From NCBI RefSeq assembly GCF_024721175.1, contig NZ_CP099399.1, positions 558,001 to 622,000 on the forward strand: a stretch of DNA of 64,000 nucleotides, in the 5' to 3' direction. The translations under genes were made by a program, and so were the position numbers. Source of the stretch: Rhizobium sp. Pop5 (GTDB taxonomy: Bacteria; Pseudomonadota; Alphaproteobacteria; Rhizobiales; Rhizobiaceae). Positions 18,405 through 27,629 of the stretch are shown here, piece after piece. Numbering within the stretch: the first letter of the stretch is position 1; each line of letters opens with the position of its first letter. Under the pieces are notes generated by a model. The model was not told the DNA's origin, did not search any database, and saw only the letters and a program-made list of their open reading frames with translations.

Positions 18405-19466
18405 ATGATCTCAGAAGCGCCGCCGTTCTGGTGGAGGAAAGCCGATTGGCGGGCCTGGCTGCTGTTGCCGCTTTCCTTTCTCTACGGCCGCATCGCCGGC
18501 CACCGTATGGCCTATGCGCGCCGCGCCTCCGTTCCCATTCCGGTTATCTGCGTCGGCAACTTCACCGTCGGCGGCGCCGGCAAGACGCCGACGGCTCTGG
18601 CGATCGCCCGCGCCGCCAAGGCGAAGGGGCTGAAGCCCGGTTTTCTCAGCCGGGGCTATGGCGGCTCGCTCGATGTGACGACGGTGGTCGATCCCGGTCA
18701 TCATCGGGCTGTGGCCGTCGGCGACGAACCGTTGCTGCTTGCGCAGGAGGCGCTGACGGTGATTTCCCGAAGGCGCGTCGAAGGCGCGCAGCGCCTGGTG
18801 GCGGAGGGCGCCGATCTCATCATCATGGACGACGGTTTCCAGAGTGCGCGCCTTGCAATCGACTATGCTCTGCTTGTCATCGATGCGACGCGCGGCCTCG
18901 GCAATGGCCATATCGTGCCGGGCGGCCCGGTCCGCGCGCCGATCCGCCAGCAGCTGCGTTATGCGACGGCGCTGCTGAAGGTCGGCGACGGCAATGCCGC
19001 CGACAGGATCGTCCGCATCGCGGCGCGCGCGGCAAAACCCTATTTCACCGCAATGCTGAAGGTGCGTGGCGACAATACCCTTGCCGGCATCAAGGTGCTT
19101 GCCTTTGCGGGCATCGCCGATCCTTCGAAATTCTTCCGCACCGTCCAATCGCGCGGCGCCGAAATCGCGGTCGCCAAAACCTTCGGCGACCACGAGCACC
19201 TGACCGAGGAAGAGATCGACGACATCCTGACGACTGCGGAGCGTCAGGGTCTCCTGATCGTCACCACCTCCAAGGATTTCGTCCGCCTCTCCGGCCATCA
19301 CGGCAAGGCGCAGCAGCTTGCCGAAAAGAGCCATGTGATCGAAGTCGACATGGTGTTCGAGGATCACCTCGCACCGAACCTCATCATCGACCGGGCGATC
19401 GTTGCCTGCCGCGAACGGCGGCTGCGGGAGATCAAGACCGGGGTTGAAGCGAAAGAACCGCTCTGA
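18405..19466 (+). CDS. lpxK: Tetraacyldisaccharide 4'-kinase
   Basis: A 353-residue LpxK, which phosphorylates the 4' position of the lipid A disaccharide at the inner membrane. An N-terminal hydrophobic helix ([14 protein letters not shown]) is followed by the P-loop region [20 protein letters not shown], then [17 protein letters not shown] (Asp dyad), and TTSKDFVRL. Length and order match the family. Transcription probably ends in the 36-bp gap before the convergent GntR gene. Confidence 0.97.
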   Translation: MISEAPPFWWRKADWRAWLLLPLSFLYGRIAGHRMAYARRASVPIPVICVGNFTVGGAGKTPTALAIARAAKAKGLKPGFLSRGYGGSLDVTTVVDPGHHRAVAVGDEPLLLAQEALTVISRRRVEGAQRLVAEGADLIIMDDGFQSARLAIDYALLVIDATRGLGNGHIVPGGPVRAPIRQQLRYATALLKVGDGNAADRIVRIAARAAKPYFTAMLKVRGDNTLAGIKVLAFAGIADPSKFFRTVQSRGAEIAVAKTFGDHEHLTEEEIDDILTTAERQGLLIVTTSKDFVRLSGHHGKAQQLAEKSHVIEVDMVFEDHLAPNLIIDRAIVACRERRLREIKTGVEAKEPL

Positions 19467-19502
19467 CAGGCTGCTGCAGAATATCTTTGCAATGCAGCGC
19501 TG

Positions 19503-20387
19503 TTACACGATCGAGCGAAGCAAAGTTTCGCGGGCCGAGGTCAGATGCGACCGGCAAGCGCGATCGATCAAGGCGATATTGCGGCTTTCGAGGGCTTCGA
19601 TCAGCGCGAGATGTTCCCGAATGGCGACCTCATTCCGCGCCCGTTCGTCGCGCTTGTTCCACTGATAGTGATAGTGGAAGACTATGGCGATCACATCTTG
19701 GAAGCTCTCGATAAAACGGTTTGGCGCGACCGCCGCAATCAGCCGGTGGAATCGGCTGTCCAGCTCCGAGAAATCCTGAAACCGGGCGTCAATATCCGTG
19801 AGCAGTTCCAAATGCGCCGCCCGTATAGCGCTGACCTGCTTCCAGACCGGCGAGCCGTCAGGTAGAGTGGCGAACAGCCGTGCAGAGCGCACTTCGAACA
19901 TCTCTCTGATCTCGAACAGTTCGAGTGCGAAACTCGCTGTGAACCCTTTAAAAACCCAGCCTGCGTTCTGACGCTTCTCGATCAGCCCATATCGCTGAAA
20001 CCGATTGAGAAATTCACGCACGATCGTTGTCGCGACGCCGAATCTCCTGGCCAATTCCGCCTCGTTGATTTCCGTGCCCGGACAAGCGTTGTCGCGCAGC
20101 ATCCATTCCATGAAATTCGTCTCGACCTGTTCGGAAATTGCTAAGGTTTCTTCCTTCGGATAGCGCTCTATCTGCCGCGGCTGCTCCCGCATGATCCTCC
20201 TGTGCGCTTCAGATGCGATGATCCCACGCGCGGACATCCCCGCTAGCACCTTGCGCACCGTCGTTCTGCTCACGCCAAGCTGGGCGCGCAGTGCGTTTTC
20301 TGACGGCAACTCCTGCCCAAGATCGAGCGTTTGAAGGATATCGATCATATCATTGAAGGCCCGCTTAAAGGTCGTATCCGTTCTCAC
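19503..20387 (-). CDS. GntR-family regulator with two winged-helix domains and an FCD domain
   Basis: A 294-residue transcription factor with an unusual architecture. One GntR-type winged helix is at ~18-65 (LPSENALRAQLGVSRTTVRK). A second HTH is at ~95-140 (INEAELARRFGVATTIVREF, then RYGLIEKRQNAGWVF). An FCD-type effector domain follows (FEIREMFEVRSARLFA, DSRFHRLIAAVA, HLALIEALESRN). FadR/FCD regulators normally have one such domain. It is divergent from a sugar-type ABC importer operon that it probably regulates; a small palindrome lies between them. The ligand is unknown, perhaps the imported sugar or a derivative. Confidence 0.88.
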   Translation of the reverse strand: MRTDTTFKRAFNDMIDILQTLDLGQELPSENALRAQLGVSRTTVRKVLAGMSARGIIASEAHRRIMREQPRQIERYPKEETLAISEQVETNFMEWMLRDNACPGTEINEAELARRFGVATTIVREFLNRFQRYGLIEKRQNAGWVFKGFTASFALELFEIREMFEVRSARLFATLPDGSPVWKQVSAIRAAHLELLTDIDARFQDFSELDSRFHRLIAAVAPNRFIESFQDVIAIVFHYHYQWNKRDERARNEVAIREHLALIEALESRNIALIDRACRSHLTSARETLLRSIV

Positions 20388-20428
20388 GGCACAACTCCCG
20401 GTATGATTTTGTATCCATAAAAAACAAG

Positions 20429-20460
20429 TTGACGCATGTTTATCACATGTTTCTTATGTA
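20429..20460. promoter_or_regulatory. Candidate operator/promoter between GntR gene and ABC operon
   Basis: The 99-bp divergent spacer is AT-rich. It contains an inverted repeat, CATGT-TTATC-ACATG (20435-20449), next to TTGACG (20429), a possible -35. GTATCCATAAAAAAC and TTATGTATAAAAAAC flank it as imperfect direct repeats. These are plausible binding sites for the adjacent regulator. The -10 box is not obvious. Confidence 0.4.
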
Positions 20461-20486
20461 TAAAAAACGGGGGAGGCTAGGGGAAT

Positions 20487-21545
20487 TTGGAAGACTCTGG
20501 GATTCTGCCTCAGAATTCGTCCCGGCCTGGGGGTTCGCAAGATGCAACCTTCCATCCGAGACAATCCGGCATCACGTTTGGACTGAAGCTGTTGAGCCTG
20601 GGTCCTCTATTGATACTCATCATGCTCATCGCCGTCGTCAGTTTGATCACGCCGGCTTTTCTAAAGCCTGTTAATCTGAGCAACATCCTGGCGCAGACAG
20701 CGGTCATTGCTGTTGTGGCCATGGGACAGCAGCTCGTTATCCTGACGCGCGGGATCGACCTGTCCGTAGGCTCGAATCTTGCGCTCTCGACGGTCATTGG
20801 CGGACTCGTCTACCAGCAGGTCGATTCCTCAATCGTCGTCATCATAGCCATGCTGCTTGCGGGCGCTGCTGTCGGCGCGGTCAACGGCGTGGTGTTTGTC
20901 CATGGCCGGCTGCCGCACCCTTTCATTATTACGCTTGCGACCTTGAGCATCTGCCGCGGCCTGGCCCTTACATTGGCCCCCGGCCACACCACCATGCGCG
21001 GGATGCCCGATGCAGTCAGTGCGATCGGCGGCGGTACGACGCTCGGCGTGCCCAATTCCTTCTTTGTGGTTGCGCTGCTCGGACTTCTTTTTCTGATCCT
21101 GACGAAGTCGATGGTCTTTGGCCGATGGATCTACGCGGTCGGCGGCTCGCCGAATGCCGCCAGAAGCATGGGTATACCGGTAAAGGGCGTTTTGCTCGCC
21201 ACTTACATCATCTCCGGCTTTTGTGCAGGTGCCGGCGCGGTGCTGCTCGCAGGGCGGACCGCCGCCGCCTCGCCAATCTATGGCAATCTTTTGGAACTCG
21301 ACACCATTGCCGCGGTGATTATCGGTGGCGCCAGCTTCCTTGGCGGAAGAGGTCATCTCGGCCATGCGCTGATCGGCGCTGTACTGATCGGCGTCATCCG
21401 CAACGCGCTCAACCTTCTCGGGGTCGACGTGTTTTTTCAAATGATCGCGATCGGGCTGGTCATCGTCATCGCCGTCGAGGCCGATGTTCTTCGCAACCAT
21501 CTCGAGGCGCGGGCGCGCGTGCTTCAATCGGCGAGAGTGCAATGA
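20487..21545 (+). CDS. Sugar ABC transporter permease (RbsC-like)
   Basis: A 352-residue inner-membrane permease of the BPD_transp_2 ribose/xylose type with about nine hydrophobic segments. The conserved GQQLVILTRGIDLSVGSNLAL stretch and GGASFLGGRGHLGHALIGA near the C-terminus are characteristic. The start is TTG at 20487 with GGGGAGGCTAGGGG upstream; the first ~30 residues are polar and cytosolic. The stop overlaps the ATG of the ATPase gene (ATGA). One permease gene is present, so a homodimeric channel is expected. Confidence 0.92.
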   Translation: MEDSGILPQNSSRPGGSQDATFHPRQSGITFGLKLLSLGPLLILIMLIAVVSLITPAFLKPVNLSNILAQTAVIAVVAMGQQLVILTRGIDLSVGSNLALSTVIGGLVYQQVDSSIVVIIAMLLAGAAVGAVNGVVFVHGRLPHPFIITLATLSICRGLALTLAPGHTTMRGMPDAVSAIGGGTTLGVPNSFFVVALLGLLFLILTKSMVFGRWIYAVGGSPNAARSMGIPVKGVLLATYIISGFCAGAGAVLLAGRTAAASPIYGNLLELDTIAAVIIGGASFLGGRGHLGHALIGAVLIGVIRNALNLLGVDVFFQMIAIGLVIVIAVEADVLRNHLEARARVLQSARVQ

Positions 21546-22306
21546 ACCCTGCATCCACCACCCCGACACTTTCGGTTCGGAACGCTCAGAAGCGCTTCGG
21601 CGCGATCCATGCCCTGAAAAATGTAAGCTTTGATGCCTATGCAGGTGAGGTAACCGCTCTCCTGGGCGATAACGGCGCCGGCAAGTCGACTCTCGTCAAA
21701 TGCATCAGTGGGCTGCACAGTCTCGACGAAGGCGAGATCCTCGTGGATGGGGCTGCTGTATCGCTCCATTCAACGGCGGCGGCTCGCCGCGCCGGTATTG
21801 AGACCGTCTATCAGGATTTGGCGCTCTTCGACAATCTGACCCCCGTACAGAATTTCTATTGCGGACGAGAAATCTCCTTCCCTTCCTGGCTGCCGCGTCC
21901 GCTCCGCTTCCTCAACACGGGCGAGATGAAGCGGCAGGCAGCAAGTGTCATCGATCGCCTGAAGGTGAAGCTGCCGAGGTTCGACGCGCCGGTCGCGCTG
22001 ATGTCTGGAGGGCAGCGACAGGCCATCGCGGTCGGGCGCGCCATTGTTTTTGCGCGCAAGCTGGTGATCCTCGACGAACCGACGGCCGCCCTCGGCCTTC
22101 GCGAGTCTCGCCAAGTGCTTGACCTTATCAATCAGCTCAAAGCCGACGGCAATGCCGTGATCATCATCACACACAATATGGAGCATGTCGTCGAAATCGC
22201 CGACCGGGCGGTTGTGCTGCGACAAGGCCGCAAGGTGGGTGAACTGAAGCCGACGGAAGCCAACAAGCAGGACGTTGTCGCGATGATTGTAGGCGCCGAG
22301 GCTTGA
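21542..22306 (+). CDS. Sugar ABC transporter ATP-binding protein (single domain)
   Basis: A 254-residue ABC ATPase. The Walker A motif is LLGDNGAGKSTLVK, the Q-loop is TVYQDLALFD, the signature is MSGGQRQAIAVGRAI (Met instead of the usual Leu), Walker B is LVILDEPTAALG, and the H-loop is IIITHNMEHV. Ribose-type importers often have a fused double ATPase; this one has one domain, like FrcA-type systems. It starts at 21542, translationally coupled to the permease. Confidence 0.93.
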   Translation: MNPASTTPTLSVRNAQKRFGAIHALKNVSFDAYAGEVTALLGDNGAGKSTLVKCISGLHSLDEGEILVDGAAVSLHSTAAARRAGIETVYQDLALFDNLTPVQNFYCGREISFPSWLPRPLRFLNTGEMKRQAASVIDRLKVKLPRFDAPVALMSGGQRQAIAVGRAIVFARKLVILDEPTAALGLRESRQVLDLINQLKADGNAVIIITHNMEHVVEIADRAVVLRQGRKVGELKPTEANKQDVVAMIVGAEA

Positions 22307-22384
22307 CGGAGATCGCTGCTTCGTTGGGGCAGCGGACAACGAGATCGCTCTGGAGGAGGGCGATCGAAACATGGGAGGTGTATC

Positions 22385-23302
22385 ATGAAACAGCAATTAC
22401 TGCTGGGGGCTCTTGCGCTCCTGGCCGTCGCCGCAGTGCCGTCCTTGGCGCAGGAACCGGTGAAGCTCGGCTTTATCACCAAATTCCCCGTACCGTTCTT
22501 CGCAACAATGGAGAACGCAGCAAAGGATTATGCAAAGAAAAATCCAGGCGTCGAAATCATCTACGGGCAGGGCACGTCCGCAACAGACATTGAGGGCCAG
22601 ATTGCACAGATCGAATCCATGATGACGCAAGGCGTGCAGGGCATTGCCCTCACGCCGGTCGATCCCACGGTGTCCGCTGCGCTGGACAAGGCGGTGGCTG
22701 CCGGTATCAAGGTCGTGCTGATGGACAACAACATTCCGGATTGGAAAGGCAGGACCGCGCTTGCCACGACCAATAATTTCGCCGCGGGCAAAATCGCCGG
22801 CGAATATCTCAAAACGGTTCTTAAATCAGGCGATACGCTTGGGATACTCGAGGGCGTGCCCGGCGTGCCTGCGCTTGATGACCGTGTAAAGGGTATGCTC
22901 GAAGGGTTGGGGGGCCTTGACGTCAAGATGGTCGGGAAAGGCGCGACAAACTGCACCGAGGAACTCGGGATCAGTGTCGCCGAGGATCTGCTCACGAAGA
23001 ACCCGGACCTCAAGGCTATTTATGCCGCTTGCGGCCCGCCCGCGGCTGGCGCGGCGCGCGCGATCAAGAACGCGGGCATTGCCAATGACAAGATTGTGCT
23101 GGTTGGTTTCGACTTCTGCTGCGGCGAAGAGGAAGCAATGAAGAGTGGTGTCGAGGATGCGTCGGTGGCCCAGTTTCCCACCAAGATGGCAGAGCTTGGT
23201 GTGGATGCGCTGGTAAAATCGATTCGCGGACAGCCGGTTGAGTCTTTGATTGACTCCGGCGCCGCGCTTGTGACGCCCGAGAATATGGCAAAATTCAAGT
23301 GA
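22385..23302 (+). CDS. Periplasmic sugar-binding protein of ABC importer
   Basis: A 305-residue periplasmic binding protein (Peripla_BP_4/RbsB type). A clear Sec signal peptide ends at SLAQ|EP (~residue 22). VKLGFITKFPVPFFATMENAAKDYA opens the N-lobe, and GIALTPVDPTV plus DNNIPDW are hinge/ligand segments. Unusually for the family it has four cysteines, including an adjacent pair in FDFCCGEEE. GGGAGG precedes the ATG. It is the third gene of the cassette, and a hairpin follows it. The ligand is not identifiable, though a pentose or other aldose is likely from the family. Confidence 0.92.
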   Translation: MKQQLLLGALALLAVAAVPSLAQEPVKLGFITKFPVPFFATMENAAKDYAKKNPGVEIIYGQGTSATDIEGQIAQIESMMTQGVQGIALTPVDPTVSAALDKAVAAGIKVVLMDNNIPDWKGRTALATTNNFAAGKIAGEYLKTVLKSGDTLGILEGVPGVPALDDRVKGMLEGLGGLDVKMVGKGATNCTEELGISVAEDLLTKNPDLKAIYAACGPPAAGAARAIKNAGIANDKIVLVGFDFCCGEEEAMKSGVEDASVAQFPTKMAELGVDALVKSIRGQPVESLIDSGAALVTPENMAKFK

Positions 23303-23306
23303 CGTG

Positions 23307-23340
23307 TTGCCTCCGTCGACCGCGTGGACGACGGAGGCAA
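23307..23340 (+). terminator. Hairpin ending the ABC operon
   Basis: A perfect 11-bp stem, TTGCCTCCGTC / GACGGAGGCAA, with a 12-nt loop starts 5 bp after the binding-protein stop. The U-run is weak, so termination may be partial. Confidence 0.6.
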
Positions 23341-23422
23341 GCCTCACTTCGCTGTCGGGTTTGATATCGTCGCGCCCGGCGGCCGGGGGTCACGCTGACG
23401 GCTGAAAAGACGCGGCCGCGCG

Positions 23423-23653
23423 TTAGCGCCGCTGGTTCGGCAGTACGCCGGCGCGTTTGTCGGCTTCGAGCGATGACATCACATCGGCATAGGGTTCCTG
23501 CCGCGCGACGCTCCAGTAGCGCAGTTCGTCGAGCGGGACATGTTTTCCCGTCATCGCGCATACGACATAGGAGCCGGGCGAGAGAATCTGGAAATCGCCA
23601 TCGAGATACCGGATCTTCGCCTCGCGGTTTCCGTGCCCTTCGAACAAATTCAT
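23423..23653 (-). CDS. DUF2093 protein
   Basis: A 76-residue conserved alphaproteobacterial protein (AKIRYLDGDFQILSPGSYVVCAMTG, then IPLDELRYWSV-type sequence, here VPLDELRYWSVARQEPY). Function unknown; probably a small beta-rich cytosolic protein. It follows mutL on the minus strand at a 67-bp distance. From memory it neighbours lpxK and mutL in other rhizobia, which suggests that the GntR/ABC cassette interrupts a conserved group. Confidence 0.87.
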   Translation of the reverse strand: MNLFEGHGNREAKIRYLDGDFQILSPGSYVVCAMTGKHVPLDELRYWSVARQEPYADVMSSLEADKRAGVLPNQRR

Positions 23654-23720
23654 GCGCTCCGTTCCCTGAAAGCTGTCATCCTTCTGCCATACTCCCGCAA
23701 AGACTGCTTTTCCAGCTTTT

Positions 23721-25523
23721 TTAGCTTCTGCCGAAAAGCCGTTCGATATCGCTGAGCTTCAGTTCGATATAGGTTGGCCGACCGTGATTGCACTGACCTG
23801 AGCCGGGCGTTACTTCCATTTCCCTCAGCAGCGCGTTCATTTCTTCCGGCCGCAGCCGCCGTCCGGAGCGCACCGATCCGTGGCATGCCATGGTCGCCGC
23901 CACATATTCGAGCTTGGCCGAGAGGCCTGATGCCGTGTCCCATTCGGCAATCTCGTCGGCAAGCTGGCGGATGAGGCCGCCTGCATCGACCTCGCCGAGC
24001 ATGGCAGGTGTCTCGCGCACGGCAATCGCGCCCGGACCGAAGCGCTCGATCGCCAGGCCGAGTTCGGCAAGCTCCGCCGCGTGCTGCATCAGCCGGTCAC
24101 AATCCTCTTCCGGAATGTCGATGATCTCGGGGATCAGCAGCACCTGCGATGCCAGACGCTTCGAGTGCAGCGCCTTGCGCATCGCTTCGAAGACCAGCCG
24201 CTCATGCGCGGCGTGCTGGTCGACGATGACGAGGCCGTCTTCAGTCTGAGCGACGATGTAGTTCGCATGGATCTGCGCCCGTGCCGCGCCAAGCGGATAG
24301 CGCGTGGTCGCCTCCGGGGCTGCCGGCGCGGTGGAAGACTGCGGTTCGGCCCGCGCCGTCGGCGTCGAAAGCCCATCGAAGGATGCCTGCGGCCGTTCGG
24401 CGAAATGCGTCGCTTGCTGGTAGGGCCGGGAAGGGGAGGTCTCGGCCGACCATGGCGCCTGCGGCCGCGGAGCGTTCGGCTGGAAGCCCGGACGGAAGGA
24501 GCGCAGCATGTCGCTCGCTCCCGTCGTCGCCGCCCGGCTGCCGTCGCGTGCCAAGGCCTCCCGGATCGCGCCGACGATGAGGCCGCGCACCAGGCCCGGA
24601 TCGCGGAAGCGCACATCGGATTTCGCCGGATGCACGTTGACGTCGACGAGAGCGGGATCAAGCATAATCGACAGCACCGCCACCGGATAACGACCTGATG
24701 GGATCGTCTCGGCATAGGCGCCGCGGATCGCCGACAGGATCAGCTTGTCCTGTACCGGCCGGCCGTTGACGAAAGCATATTGATGGGCCGAGTTGCCGCG
24801 ATTGAAGGTCGGCACGCCGGCAAATCCGGTCAGCGAAACCTCCTCGCGCTCGGCGTCGAGCGCAATGGCGTTGTCACGGAATTCCTTGCCGAGCACTTGC
24901 GCCATGCGCGCCAAATGGTCGTCGCCGGTCGCAGGGAATTCCAATGTCGTGCGGTCCGAGCCTGACAGCACGAAGCGCACAGCGGGGAAGGCGATTGCCA
25001 TCCGCTTGACGATCTCGGTGATGGCGCCTGCCTCGGCCTTTTCCGTCTTCAGGAATTTGAGCCGGGCGGGCGTGGCGAAAAACAGGTCGCGCACTTCGAC
25101 GATCGTCCCCGGATTGGCGGCAGCCGGCCTCAAATGCATGATCTTGCCGCCGGTGACGGCGATCTCGTTGCCGCCTGCACTGTCGCGCCTGCGGCTTGCG
25201 ATACTGAGCCTGGCGACGGAGCCGATCGAGGGCAGCGCCTCGCCGCGAAAACCGAGCGTGCGGATATCATCGAGCGTCTGGGAAATTTTCGAGGTGCAGT
25301 GGCGCCTGACCGCCAGTTCGAGGTCGGCCGCATCCATCCCCGAGCCGTTGTCGCTGACGCGCAACAGCGCCTTGCCGCCGCCTGCCGTGGCGATCTCGAT
25401 GCGTGTCGCACCGGCGTCGAGCGCGTTTTCGATCAATTCCTTGGCAGCGCTCGCCGGCCGCTCGATGACTTCACCGGCGGCGATTTGGTTGATGAGCGTT
25501 TCGGAAAGCTGTCTGATGGTCAT
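23721..25523 (-). CDS. mutL: DNA mismatch repair protein MutL
   Basis: A 600-residue MutL. The N-terminal GHKL ATPase has motifs [18 protein letters not shown] and [12 protein letters not shown] Pro/Ser/Ala-rich linker spans ~330-410. The C-terminal dimerisation domain carries the endonuclease motif [12 protein letters not shown] (DQHAxxExxxxE) and a late [14 protein letters not shown], so this is a nicking-competent MutL as in organisms lacking MutH. It acts with MutS in repair of replication errors. Confidence 0.97.
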   Translation of the reverse strand: MTIRQLSETLINQIAAGEVIERPASAAKELIENALDAGATRIEIATAGGGKALLRVSDNGSGMDAADLELAVRRHCTSKISQTLDDIRTLGFRGEALPSIGSVARLSIASRRRDSAGGNEIAVTGGKIMHLRPAAANPGTIVEVRDLFFATPARLKFLKTEKAEAGAITEIVKRMAIAFPAVRFVLSGSDRTTLEFPATGDDHLARMAQVLGKEFRDNAIALDAEREEVSLTGFAGVPTFNRGNSAHQYAFVNGRPVQDKLILSAIRGAYAETIPSGRYPVAVLSIMLDPALVDVNVHPAKSDVRFRDPGLVRGLIVGAIREALARDGSRAATTGASDMLRSFRPGFQPNAPRPQAPWSAETSPSRPYQQATHFAERPQASFDGLSTPTARAEPQSSTAPAAPEATTRYPLGAARAQIHANYIVAQTEDGLVIVDQHAAHERLVFEAMRKALHSKRLASQVLLIPEIIDIPEEDCDRLMQHAAELAELGLAIERFGPGAIAVRETPAMLGEVDAGGLIRQLADEIAEWDTASGLSAKLEYVAATMACHGSVRSGRRLRPEEMNALLREMEVTPGSGQCNHGRPTYIELKLSDIERLFGRS

Positions 25524-25624
25524 GGGTTATTTTCGAGGATTCGCGGGCTGGAGGGAAGAGGGGCGATCGGCCTTCCCGCAACCGTGATCGGGAATTCCAC
25601 CAAATTTGAGGATCGCCGCTGTAT

Positions 25625-25690
25625 AAATTATGCAGCAGTTCAAAGTGTTACAGCGTGTTATGCGCACCTGAGACGGTACGCGGCGCGGTA
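25625..25690. repeat. Diverged rhizobial intergenic repeat (copy 1)
   Basis: Positions 25625-25653 (AAATTATGCAG ... GTGTTACAG) match 35563-35591 upstream of mrp at 24 of 29 bases. A GCGC-rich partial inverted repeat (GCGCACCTGAGACGG ... CGGCGC) follows. It lies in the 255-bp divergent spacer between mutL and the PAS protein gene. Confidence 0.55.
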
Positions 25691-25778
25691 ATGTTAAGCC
25701 GGTTTTAACATAAAAATGGCATTTCTAATCACACACCTCCGGAAGCTGTGAAATCGAACAGATGTGGGACGCAACAGA

Positions 25779-27503
25779 ATGAGTGCCGGCTTCGAAAAGG
25801 CGGACACATCATCGGAAACCGACGGAAATTCCGCCGAGGCCGATCTTCAGACGGCACTTTTCGATGTGGTGTGCGACAGTCTTTCGGCAGCCTTTATCAT
25901 CTACGACAAGAACGATCATCTGATCTTCGCCAGCCGGCAGACTCTCGAATTCTTTCCGTTGCCGCCCGAAATGCTGAAGCCGGGCACAAGGCTTCGCGAC
26001 TTCCTCGGTGCGATCTACGACACCGGCATTCGCCAGCAATATGACGTCAGGAAGGGCGGGTCGCTGAGCCGCGAAGACTGGCTGTCGCAGAAAATCGCCT
26101 CGCATTGGCGCGAGCGCTTCGAAGCCGTCGAGCGTCACGGGACCGACAGCTGGGTACGCTTCGTCAAACGCAGGCTGCCGGGCGGCTACGGCGTCACCGT
26201 CATTTCCGATATCTCCGAGGACAAGAAGCGCGAAGAGCAATGGCGCTCGGATCTGGAGCGCGTGCAGCTCACCGAGGACATCCTCGACAATCTGCCGTTT
26301 CCGCTTTTCGTCAAGGACCGCAACCTCACCTATGTCGCCGTAAACCTCGCCTTCTGTGAGAAATACCAGACAACAGCCGACGAAGTGCTCGGCCGCAAGA
26401 GCGGTGATCTCTTTTCCCCGGAGATCGCCACTCGTTTCGAGGAAAGCGACCGTCATGTGCTGGAGACCGGTGAGATGTCTATCTCCCGCCAGCGCCAGAT
26501 CTCCCGCGACGGCATCGAGCGCGACATCGTCAGCCGCAAGCATCGCATCGGCAAGCCTGGCCGCTACTTCCTGGTATCGACGATGCAGGATCTGCCGCGC
26601 GACGGCGCGGATCTCGATGAGTTCGACCGGGCGTCCGCGATCACCACATCAAGCAATCAAAGCTATCGCCGAGCCTATCTGCCGGTGCCGAACCCTGTCG
26701 GGCGGCGCGAGCCGGCGGCGATGGAAGCGATCGTTCCGGAGAATTTCTCCGGTCGCAAGATCCTCGTGGTGACCGCCGATCTCGCCGCCGAGACAGCCGC
26801 CCTGCGCACGCTGTCGAAATACGGCTTCGAATCCTGCTCGGTGCGCGGCGAGGACGAGGAGGAGCGGTTCCTGGAGATCGCCACCTCCTCCGGCATTTCG
26901 CTTGACCTCCTGATCATCGACAACCAGATGGGCATGCGCTGTCTCGAACTCGCCGAGCAATACGGTATCCCGGCGCTCGTCATGGACGGCTTCCAGATCG
27001 CCAACGAGCTCACCTTCCAGATCGCCCGCCATTTCAATCGCAACAGCCGCAGCGGCGCCGGCCCGGACAGCGATTGGGAGATCAGCACCTCCGACGATGT
27101 AGTCAGCCTGGAGGTTCTCGTCGCCGAGGACAACGATATCAACCAGATCGTCTTTTCGCAGATTCTCGAGGGCCTCGGCTACCGTCACGTGATCGCGGCG
27201 ACCGGCGACGAGGCCGTGCGCCTGTGGGCCGAACACAGGCCGCAGATCGTGCTGATGGATATTTCCCTGCCGGGTTTCAACGGCTTCGAAGCGGCGCGCC
27301 TCATCCGCCAGATGGAGGAAACCGGAGGCGAGGCCCGCACCCCGATCATCGGCGTGCTAACCCAGGCCTTCGAGCGCGATCGCGCCGAATGCTTCAAATC
27401 CGGCATGGACGACGTCATCATGAAGCCGGTCAGCCCCGATATGATCGAGACCGTATTTCAGAAATACCTAATTGAAGAGGTGATGATGCGGGCACGCAAC
27501 TAG
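25779..27503 (+). CDS. PAS-PAS-receiver signalling protein without kinase domain
   Basis: A 574-residue cytosolic protein. PAS 1 is at ~15-130 (SAAFIIYDKNDHLIFASRQT). PAS 2 is at ~165-285 (LPFPLFVKDRNLTYVAVNLA, VLGRKSGDLF). A degenerate receiver-like region is at ~325-410 (RKILVVTADLAAE ... LLIIDNQMG). A complete receiver is at ~440-560, with EDND, phospho-acceptor Asp in VLMDISLPGFNGFEAA, and IMKPVS. There is no HisKA or HATPase domain. The ATG at 25779 is preferred to GTG at 25764. It may be a phosphorelay acceptor or scaffold; a c-di-GMP gene follows on the same strand 126 bp later. Confidence 0.85.
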   Translation: MSAGFEKADTSSETDGNSAEADLQTALFDVVCDSLSAAFIIYDKNDHLIFASRQTLEFFPLPPEMLKPGTRLRDFLGAIYDTGIRQQYDVRKGGSLSREDWLSQKIASHWRERFEAVERHGTDSWVRFVKRRLPGGYGVTVISDISEDKKREEQWRSDLERVQLTEDILDNLPFPLFVKDRNLTYVAVNLAFCEKYQTTADEVLGRKSGDLFSPEIATRFEESDRHVLETGEMSISRQRQISRDGIERDIVSRKHRIGKPGRYFLVSTMQDLPRDGADLDEFDRASAITTSSNQSYRRAYLPVPNPVGRREPAAMEAIVPENFSGRKILVVTADLAAETAALRTLSKYGFESCSVRGEDEEERFLEIATSSGISLDLLIIDNQMGMRCLELAEQYGIPALVMDGFQIANELTFQIARHFNRNSRSGAGPDSDWEISTSDDVVSLEVLVAEDNDINQIVFSQILEGLGYRHVIAATGDEAVRLWAEHRPQIVLMDISLPGFNGFEAARLIRQMEETGGEARTPIIGVLTQAFERDRAECFKSGMDDVIMKPVSPDMIETVFQKYLIEEVMMRARN

Positions 27504-27629
27504 TCGGTGATCGGTCAATTCCCCAGATATTGGGAGCGTCCGGACGGTGGCGGCCGCTGATTTACTATCGAATTGTTAAGACATGCCGGTCATTCTTGAC
27601 ATGGCTGCGGAGGAAAAGCTTGGGTTTGG

